Source: Streptomyces mirabilis
GTDB taxonomy: Bacteria > Actinomycetota > Actinomycetes > Streptomycetales > Streptomycetaceae
DNA length: 64,000 nt
Reading direction: 5' to 3'
Assembly (NCBI RefSeq): GCF_018310535.1
Contig: NZ_CP074102.1
Coordinates: 6,076,001 to 6,140,000, forward strand
Below are positions 58,646-64,000 of this stretch, piece by piece. The notes below the pieces were generated by a model. It saw only the letters and a list, made by a program, of their open reading frames with translations, searched no databases and was not told where the DNA came from. Numbering within the stretch: position 1 is the first letter of the stretch; every line of letters starts with the position of its first letter. Made by a program: the position numbers and the translations under genes.

Positions 58646-60057
58646 TGCCCAAGATATCCGGACTCGCTCGCTCCGACCGGCCCTCGCGCCCCCGCCCCGC
58701 GGACTCCTTCGACCGGCGGCTGATCGCCCCGATGGTCCTCGGATCCGTACTGAACCCCATCAACTCCGCCATGATCGCGGTGGCGTTGGTGCCGATCGGG
58801 GCCGCGCTCGGGGCACCGCCCGCGCAGACGGCCTGGCTGGTCACGGGGCTCTACCTGGCCACCGCCGTGGGGCAGCCCGTCATCGGACGGCTCGTGGACA
58901 CGTACGGACCTCGTCGTCTCTATCTCATCGGGACGGCGCTCGTGGGGATCGCCGGGCTGCTCGGCGCCCTCGCTCCGAGCCTCGGCGCGCTGGTCGCCGC
59001 CCGGGTGCTGCTCGGATTCGGCACCTCCGCGGCGTACCCCGCCTCGATGAGCCTCACCCGCAGTGAGGCCGAGCGCACCGGGCGGGACAGCCCGGCCGGA
59101 GTACTGACCGCGCTCGCCGTCTCCGCCCAGACCGTCTCCGTCGTCGGCCCCACCCTGGGCGGACTGCTGATCGGCGTGGGTGGCTGGCGCACCATCTTCC
59201 TCGTCAACGTGCCGCTGTCGGTGGCCTGTCTGGTCCTCGGTGTGCTGCGGCTGCCGAAGAGCCCGGGCGGGCGGCGGGAGAAGCGGAGCGTCGACCCGCT
59301 CGGCATGGCGCTGTTCGCCGGCCTGCTCGCCGCCCTCATGTTCTTCCTGATGAAACCGCGGGCCGGCCACTGGTGGCTGCTCGTGCTCGCCGTCGGCGCG
59401 GCAACGGCCTTCGCCCTGCGGGAGGTTCGCGTCGCCGAGCCGTTCATCGACCTGCGGATGCTCGGCGGCAACGTCCCCATGCTGGCGACCTTCCTGCGTC
59501 AATTCCTCAGCTTCACGACGGCGTACGCGTTCCTGTACGGCTTCACGCAGTGGCTGGAGGAGGGGCGGGACCTGTCCGCCGCCACCGCCGGACTCGTACT
59601 GCTGCCCCTGTCGCTCAGCGCGCTGGCCGTCTCCGCCGCCACCGGGCGCCGCGAGGCGATCCGGGGCAAGCTCGTCGTGGGCAGTCTGGTTCAGATCGCC
59701 GCGTGTGCCGCGCTGTTGGGCGCGAACTCCGGCAGTGCGATCTGGCTGCTCGGCGCCGTCGGGATCGTCATGGGCATCCCGCAGGGCCTCAACGGCCTCG
59801 CCAACCAGAACGCCCTCTACCGGCAGGCCGACCCCGCCCGCATGGGCTCCGCGGCCGGACTCCTGCGCACCTTCATGTACCTCGGCGCGATGGTCGCCTC
59901 CGCCGCCGACGCGGCCGTCTTCCCCCATGGCGCCGACACCGGGGGCCTGCACCACCTGGCCCTCTTCATGCTCGCCGGAGCCGCGCTGCTCCTGGCGGTG
60001 ACCCTGCTCGACCGATCCCTGCGCACCCTCGCGCCCTCCACCCCCCGAAAGGCCTGA
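58645..60057 (+). CDS. MFS transporter
   Basis: A 470-residue membrane protein with about 12-14 transmembrane segments. GRLVDTYGPRRLYLIG between helices 2 and 3 is MFS motif A, and VVGPTLGGLLIGVGGWR is the antiporter motif C region. It is related to the EmrB/DHA-type exporters. Its ATG overlaps the MarR stop as TGATG, so translation is coupled. It probably exports the ligand that MarR senses. Confidence 0.9.
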   Translation: MPKISGLARSDRPSRPRPADSFDRRLIAPMVLGSVLNPINSAMIAVALVPIGAALGAPPAQTAWLVTGLYLATAVGQPVIGRLVDTYGPRRLYLIGTALVGIAGLLGALAPSLGALVAARVLLGFGTSAAYPASMSLTRSEAERTGRDSPAGVLTALAVSAQTVSVVGPTLGGLLIGVGGWRTIFLVNVPLSVACLVLGVLRLPKSPGGRREKRSVDPLGMALFAGLLAALMFFLMKPRAGHWWLLVLAVGAATAFALREVRVAEPFIDLRMLGGNVPMLATFLRQFLSFTTAYAFLYGFTQWLEEGRDLSAATAGLVLLPLSLSALAVSAATGRREAIRGKLVVGSLVQIAACAALLGANSGSAIWLLGAVGIVMGIPQGLNGLANQNALYRQADPARMGSAAGLLRTFMYLGAMVASAADAAVFPHGADTGGLHHLALFMLAGAALLLAVTLLDRSLRTLAPSTPRKA

Positions 60058-60059
60058 CC

Positions 60060-60650
60060 ATGGCTGTCACCACGCTCGATCCGAAGACCGCGCTCGTCGT
60101 CATCGACCTGCAGAACGGCATCGCCGGAAACCCGGGCCTCGCCCCGCACCCGGCCGCCGAGGTCGTGGAGCGGGCGGCCCGGCTCGCGGACGCCTTCCGC
60201 GAGCAGAGCCTCCCCGTCGTCCTCGTCCGGGTCACCGCCGCCGCCGACGGCGCGGACGGCGTGCCCGGGCGCATCGACGGCCCCGCCCGCGCCCCCCGTG
60301 TCTGGCCGGAGGGCTGGGACGTCCTCGTCGACGAGCTCGCCGGTCACCCGGAGGACATCGTCGTCACCAAGCGGAACTGGGGCGCGTTCTACGGCACCGA
60401 CCTCGACCTGCAGCTGCGTCGCCGCGGGATCACCCAGATCGTGCTGGTCGGCATCGCCACCAGCATCGGCGTCGAGTCCAGCGCCCGCGCCGCCCACGAG
60501 CACGGCTACCACGTCACCCTGGCCACCGACGCCATGTCCGACATCGACGCCGAGACCCACCGCAACAGCGTCGAGCGGATCTTCCCGCGTCTCGGTGAGA
60601 CGGGCACGACGGACGAGATCCTGGAAGTGCTGGCCAAGACCCACGCCTGA
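60060..60650 (+). CDS. Isochorismatase-family hydrolase lacking the catalytic cysteine
   Basis: A 196-residue protein. The aspartate is in ALVVIDLQNGIAG and the lysine in IVVTKRNWGAFYG. At the nucleophile position the sequence is GIATSIGVESSARAAHEHG, with Gly where cysteine hydrolases have Cys. True isochorismatases also lack this Cys, so either an isochorismatase-type reaction or another activity is possible; nicotinamidase or ureidoacrylate chemistry is unlikely. It begins 2 nt after the MFS stop, as the last gene of the MarR operon. Confidence 0.85.
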   Translation: MAVTTLDPKTALVVIDLQNGIAGNPGLAPHPAAEVVERAARLADAFREQSLPVVLVRVTAAADGADGVPGRIDGPARAPRVWPEGWDVLVDELAGHPEDIVVTKRNWGAFYGTDLDLQLRRRGITQIVLVGIATSIGVESSARAAHEHGYHVTLATDAMSDIDAETHRNSVERIFPRLGETGTTDEILEVLAKTHA

Positions 60651-60663
60651 GCCGTAGTCAGGG

Positions 60664-61614
60664 TCAGCGGCGGCGGTTGCCCTCCAGCTCCTCCAACTCC
60701 CTCACCAGCCCCCGCGCCACCGGCACTGCCACTCCGTGCCGGTCCGCGGCCCGCAGCAACGCGCCGCCGATCGCGTCGAGTTCGAGCGGACGGCCCGCCT
60801 CGGCGTCGCGCTGCATGGAGGACTTGGTGTCCGACGGGAAGGCGTCGTAGCGGGCGAGGGCCACGGCCGGGTCCGCCGGGGCGCCGCACGCCCGGCTGAC
60901 GGCGGCCGTCTCCGCCACGAGGGACGTCAACTCCTCGCGGTGGCGCGCGCGGACCTCGCCGAGGGGCACCCCGTAACGGGTCGTCAGCAGCGCGAACGGC
61001 GCGAGGAACGACATCTTCGCCCACAGCGTGGCCGCCTCGTCGTCCAGGACACGGACGGCGGGGCCGGCCGCGGCCAACACCCCGGCGAGCGCGTCCAGCC
61101 GGCCGCGCGGCACGCTCTCGCCGGTCAGGTCGATCTCGGCGAAGGGGCTGCCGTGTTCGATCACCCCGGGGGCGGTCCGGGTCGACTCGACGCGGATGAC
61201 GGCGGGGGCGACACGGGCGGAGCCGTAGCGGGCGCGCAGCGTCGCGGGGTGTTCGACACCGTTCAGGAACGGGACCAGCAGGCCGTCGCCGAGCGCCTCC
61301 GGCCGTACCCGCTCCAGGGCCGCGTCCAGTGCCGTGTGCTTGACCGCGATCAGGCAGGCGTCGACCGGTTCGCGCAGTTCGGTGTCGGCCTCCACGGCCG
61401 CCGTGAAGTCCCCGAACCGGCCGCTGCGGACGCGGATGCCGTCCGTGCGCAGCGCCCGCGCCGTCTCGTCCCCGGCCAAACAGATCACCCGGTGTCCGGC
61501 CCGGGCCACCAGCGCGGCCAGCAGTCCGCCGACGCCGCCCGGGCCCAGTACCGCCACGGTCGACCGTTCCTGAGACCGTTCGTCGGCCCGTTCCTTCGAC
61601 TGGTCCTTCGTCAT
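60664..61614 (-). CDS. 2-Dehydropantoate 2-reductase-like (ApbA/PanE family) oxidoreductase
   Basis: A 316-residue protein. The NADP-binding GxGxxG is VAVLGPGGVGGLLAALVA, followed by CLIAVKHTALDAALE with the catalytic-region lysine, VPFLNGVEH, and the C-terminal KMSFLAPFALLTTRYGV and SSMQRDAEAGRPLELDAIGG, which are the two PanE motifs. Family members reduce ketopantoate to pantoate for CoA; paralogues act on other 2-keto acids. The ATG at 61614 starts a hydrophilic 17-residue lead. It converges on the MarR operon, 13 bp away. Confidence 0.87.
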   Translation of the reverse strand: MTKDQSKERADERSQERSTVAVLGPGGVGGLLAALVARAGHRVICLAGDETARALRTDGIRVRSGRFGDFTAAVEADTELREPVDACLIAVKHTALDAALERVRPEALGDGLLVPFLNGVEHPATLRARYGSARVAPAVIRVESTRTAPGVIEHGSPFAEIDLTGESVPRGRLDALAGVLAAAGPAVRVLDDEAATLWAKMSFLAPFALLTTRYGVPLGEVRARHREELTSLVAETAAVSRACGAPADPAVALARYDAFPSDTKSSMQRDAEAGRPLELDAIGGALLRAADRHGVAVPVARGLVRELEELEGNRRR

Positions 61615-61732
61615 GGCTGTTCGATCCTCTCGTCGGTCGGCCCCGGAAGGTGGCCGCCTCGACGTAGATCATCCCGCTACGGCAACAGGACCGACGCCCC
61701 GGGTTCCCACAGGTGTGCGCGAGACTGGACGC

Positions 61733-61966
61733 ATGTGCCGCAGCATCAAGACACTCCGCCCGCCCGTGCTCCCCGAAGAGGCCACCGAGGAGGAGATCCG
61801 GGCCGCCGCCCTCCAGTACGTCCGCAAGGTGTCCGGATTCCGCGCCCCGGCCGCCCACAACCGTGAGGTGTTCGACCGCGCGGTCGAGGCGATCGCCGCC
61901 GCCACGACCGAACTGCTGGACGGCCTGGAGGTACGGGGAGCCACTCAGCCGCAGCGCGCCGGATAG
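61733..61966 (+). CDS. DUF2277 family protein
   Basis: A 77-residue protein with the complete family pattern MCRSIKTLRPPVLPEEATEE, AALQYVRKVSGFRAP and a C-terminal helix FDRAVEAIAAATTELL. Function unknown. GAGACT (61721-61726) lies 6 nt before the ATG with no Shine-Dalgarno, so a leaderless mRNA is possible. Confidence 0.88.
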   Translation: MCRSIKTLRPPVLPEEATEEEIRAAALQYVRKVSGFRAPAAHNREVFDRAVEAIAAATTELLDGLEVRGATQPQRAG

Positions 61967-62001
61967 CGCCCCGCGGGTCCGCGCCTCCGCGGGTTCGTAG
62001 G

Positions 62002-62637
62002 TCAGGCGCCGGTGCCCGACTCCTGGGGTTCGGGACGGCGCATCAGGTACGCCGCGCCCGCCCCCGCGCCGAACAGCGCCAGGAACGACACCCCGGTCGC
62101 GAACCAGCTCGCGCCCAGCCACTGGCCGCCGAAGTAGCCGAGGGCGACGCTGTAGGCGGCCCAGGCCAGGCCCGCCACGATCGACCACGGCAGGAACTCG
62201 CGGACCCGGCGGTGGGCCGCGCCCGCGCCGAGTGAGACGACCGAGCGTCCGGCGGGCGCGAAGCGGGCGAGGACGACCAGCGCGCCCCGGGCGCCGCCGC
62301 CGCGCGCGAGGACCGCGCCGAGACGTTCCTGCGCGCTGGACAGCCGGCGCGAGCGGGCTATGGCCCGGTCCAGGCGTTCGCCGCCGCGCCAGGCCAGCCG
62401 GTAGGCCACCAGGTCGCCGAGGACCGAGGCGGTGGCCGCGGAGAGGGTGAGCGCCATGATGTTGGGCACCGCCTGCCCGACGGCGGCCCCCGCGGAGCCC
62501 GCCGCCGCTGCCGTGGCCGCCGTGATGACGAGGACGCCGCTCGGCAGGACCGGCAGGAAGACGTCCAGCAGGACCGAGACGGCCACCGCCGCGTAGATCC
62601 ATGGGCTGCCCGTCAGCGGCCCCACACTCTCCAACAC
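62002..62637 (-). CDS. DedA/SNARE-associated family membrane protein
   Basis: A 211-residue protein with about five hydrophobic segments. The DedA features are VSVLLDVFLPVLPSGVLVI near the start, ASVLGDLVAYRLAWRGG and the conserved arginine-containing ALVVLARFAPAGRSVVSLGAG. DedA proteins are proposed undecaprenyl-phosphate or phospholipid flippases. The start is GTG 62637 with AGGGGAG 5 nt upstream. Confidence 0.87.
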   Translation of the reverse strand: MLESVGPLTGSPWIYAAVAVSVLLDVFLPVLPSGVLVITAATAAAAGSAGAAVGQAVPNIMALTLSAATASVLGDLVAYRLAWRGGERLDRAIARSRRLSSAQERLGAVLARGGGARGALVVLARFAPAGRSVVSLGAGAAHRRVREFLPWSIVAGLAWAAYSVALGYFGGQWLGASWFATGVSFLALFGAGAGAAYLMRRPEPQESGTGA

Positions 62638-62839
62638 CGAAACTCCCCTGTACTCCCCCGTTGGCACGACCTCGCCGCTACGTCGCGGGGGAGCGGCAGG
62701 CGGCCTGTGACAGCCATACAGCGTACGCGGCGGGTGTGACAGGAGGGTCACTGGGGGTTCATGTGCTCCTCACGGCGGGAGCGAGTAAGGGAGGGGCGAG
62801 TCAGGGCGGGGGGACGAGTGTCGGAGGAGTGGGACAGCG

Positions 62840-63376
62840 ATGGTGGCAGGGATGATCGCCGGCGCCCTGGCGTCGGCCGTACTGACGGTGGGCGGCGGCG
62901 CGGGAGCGGACGGCTACTGGATGACGACGGACGCGCGGTTCGCGCCGCCAGGCGCCTTCGTTGCGTCGGCGGCACTGACGTACGACATGCAGGTCGTTCC
63001 GGCGGCCGGCGGGATCGAGGTGAGCCAGCTGATGGACGAGCGGGGCGCCACGACCGTACGGCTGCGGGTGACCGGAGTGAAGGCGGGCCACGTGTTCGGG
63101 GCGCGGGTGCACCAGAAGCCCTGCACCGCCGATCCGGCCGCGGCGGGCGGGGTCTACCAGCACCGCGAGGACCCGGCTCACGCCGACCCGGACAAGGAGG
63201 TGTGGCTGGACTTCACCGCCGACGAGAACGGGAGGGGTGAGGCGAGGAGCCGGCACGACTGGGGCTTCAGGCCGGGCGGGGCCGGTTCGGTGGTGCTCTA
63301 CGACGGGCCGGGCGCGGGAGGTACGCGGGTGGCGTGCTTCACCGTGCCGTTCGGATGGGTCGCCGGGACGGCTTGA
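62840..63376 (+). CDS. Cu/Zn superoxide dismutase-like secreted protein
   Basis: A 178-residue protein with an N-terminal hydrophobic signal (MIAGALASAVLTVGGGAGA). The second half follows the Cu/Zn SOD strand order: VTGVKAGHVFGARVHQKPCT, EVWLDFTADENGRGEARS, SVVLYDGPG and the closing cysteine in RVACFTVPFG. The usual copper pair GFHVH is GARVH here, so one copper histidine is missing; activity as a dismutase is doubtful. GGAGGAG lies upstream of ATG 62840. The stop codon is inside a 28-bp tandem repeat. Confidence 0.75.
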   Translation: MVAGMIAGALASAVLTVGGGAGADGYWMTTDARFAPPGAFVASAALTYDMQVVPAAGGIEVSQLMDERGATTVRLRVTGVKAGHVFGARVHQKPCTADPAAAGGVYQHREDPAHADPDKEVWLDFTADENGRGEARSRHDWGFRPGGAGSVVLYDGPGAGGTRVACFTVPFGWVAGTA

Positions 63377-63450
63377 GCGAGGGCGGGTCGCCGGGACGGC
63401 TTGAGCGAGGGCGGTACGGGACGGCCTGAGAGAGCGCGGTACGGGACGGC
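63357..63450. repeat. 28-bp tandem repeat spanning the SOD-like stop codon
   Basis: A 28-bp unit beginning GGGTCGCCGGGACGGCTTGA is exactly duplicated at 63357 and 63385. It is followed by two shorter diverged copies starting GGTACGGGACGGC at 63413 and 63438. Each of the first three contains TGA. Confidence 0.9.
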
Positions 63451-63499
63451 GCCCACCTCCGGGTGCGGGAGGCGGGCGCCGGGCCGGGTGGTGGCAGGG

Positions 63500-63955
63500 T
63501 CAGGCCGCGACGGGCTCCGAGGCCCGCTCGTCCGCGCGGGACGCGGCTGTGCGCCCGGCGAGGAGCCGGTCGAGGCCGAGCGCGCCGGAGCCGGTGAAGA
63601 CCAGCAGCAGCATGGTCCAGCAGAACAGCACGGAGAGCTCGCCGCCGTTCTGGATCGGCCACAGGGCCGTCGACTGGTGCACGTCGAAGTACGCGTACGC
63701 CATCGAGCCCGACGCGATGAACGCCGCGCCGCGGGTGCCGAGGCCCAGCAGCACCAGGGCGCCGCCGACGAGCTGGATCACGGCCGCGTACCAGCCCGGC
63801 CAGGTGCCGGACGGGATGGAGCCGCCGTCGGTGCCGGCCGCGCCGCCGAGGACACCGAAGAGCGAGGCGGCGCCGTGCACGGCGAAGAGCAGGCCTATGA
63901 CGATGCGCAACAGGCCGATGGCGTACGGCTGAGCGCTGTTGAGGCGGTCGGTCAT
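63500..63955 (-). CDS. DoxX family membrane protein
   Basis: A 151-residue protein with four transmembrane segments, starting LLRIVIGLLFAVHGAASLFG and including QLVGGALVLLGLGTRGAAFIASG, the DoxX pattern. It may take part in membrane redox or oxidative-stress complexes, as shown for mycobacterial DoxX; otherwise unknown. AAGGAG lies 10 nt before the ATG. Confidence 0.88.
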   Translation of the reverse strand: MTDRLNSAQPYAIGLLRIVIGLLFAVHGAASLFGVLGGAAGTDGGSIPSGTWPGWYAAVIQLVGGALVLLGLGTRGAAFIASGSMAYAYFDVHQSTALWPIQNGGELSVLFCWTMLLLVFTGSGALGLDRLLAGRTAASRADERASEPVAA

Positions 63956-64000
63956 GTGGGGGACTCCTTCGGTCTGGTCCGGTCCGTGGGGAACCGGATC

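Overview
The window is about 64 kb of very G+C-rich actinobacterial chromosome and almost certainly comes from a Streptomyces or close relative. The evidence is the strong GC bias at third codon positions, frequent GTG starts, many short-leader or leaderless promoters of TANNNT type, the FasR-fabD-fabH-acpP-fabF block, a DUF3145 gene, a homodimeric AceE, DUF3052 and AhpE genes, several TerD paralogues and a snapalysin. From memory the core (about 8-37 kb) resembles the S. coelicolor fab-aceE-ter neighbourhood; no database comparison was made.

Layout. 0-8 kb: a cut-off LysR regulator, beta-hydroxyacid dehydrogenase-like, RidA and YrdB genes, a TetR gene beside an intracellular GH3 beta-glucosidase, a Pro/Gln-rich membrane protein, aldose 1-epimerase and a lipoprotein SGNH hydrolase. 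8-14 kb: DUF3145, then the type II fatty-acid operon (fabD, fabH, acpP, fabF, minus strand) with its activator fasR. 14-23.5 kb: pirin, a class C serine hydrolase, GNAT, a MerR-aldo/keto reductase operon (the reductase is frameshifted), DUF4429-SHOCT, an alpha/beta hydrolase, a divergent TetR/MFS pair and a K+ channel. 23.5-28 kb: aceE, DUF3052 and ahpE. 28-37.5 kb: a tellurium-resistance-type (Ter) stress cluster with four TerD-domain genes, a TerC-like DUF475 protein, a TIM-barrel C-C lyase, a PRTase-TRSP-StiP fusion and a HAD phosphatase. The last three probably form a nucleotide- or ribosyl-metabolite pathway attached to the Ter proteins.

37.5-46.5 kb: cell-envelope genes, including a GT51 penicillin-binding protein with a degenerate transpeptidase domain and a cytoplasmic ETTQ repeat array, a secreted polysaccharide deacetylase-like protein, a secreted amidase and several membrane or lipoproteins. 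46.56-51.84 kb: a decayed integrative element in a tRNA-Val(UAC) gene, bounded by 40-bp direct repeats. It holds an integrase remnant, two fused NUDIX remnants, a snapalysin, a small low-GC membrane protein and an acyltransferase. 52-64 kb: a PAS/GAF/PP2C phosphatase, GNAT, an SNase-like protein, a leucine-rich-repeat-variant protein, a MarR-MFS-isochorismatase operon, a ketopantoate reductase-like gene, DUF2277, DedA, Cu/Zn-SOD-like and DoxX genes.

Three patterns run across the whole window. Tandem repeats sit on or directly after stop codons of seven unrelated genes. A dispersed ~65-bp element lies in four different convergent intergenic gaps. At least 17 genes have a TANNNT-like -10 box only 6-8 nt before their start codon, which suggests leaderless transcripts. 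All function statements are family-level inference from the sequence.
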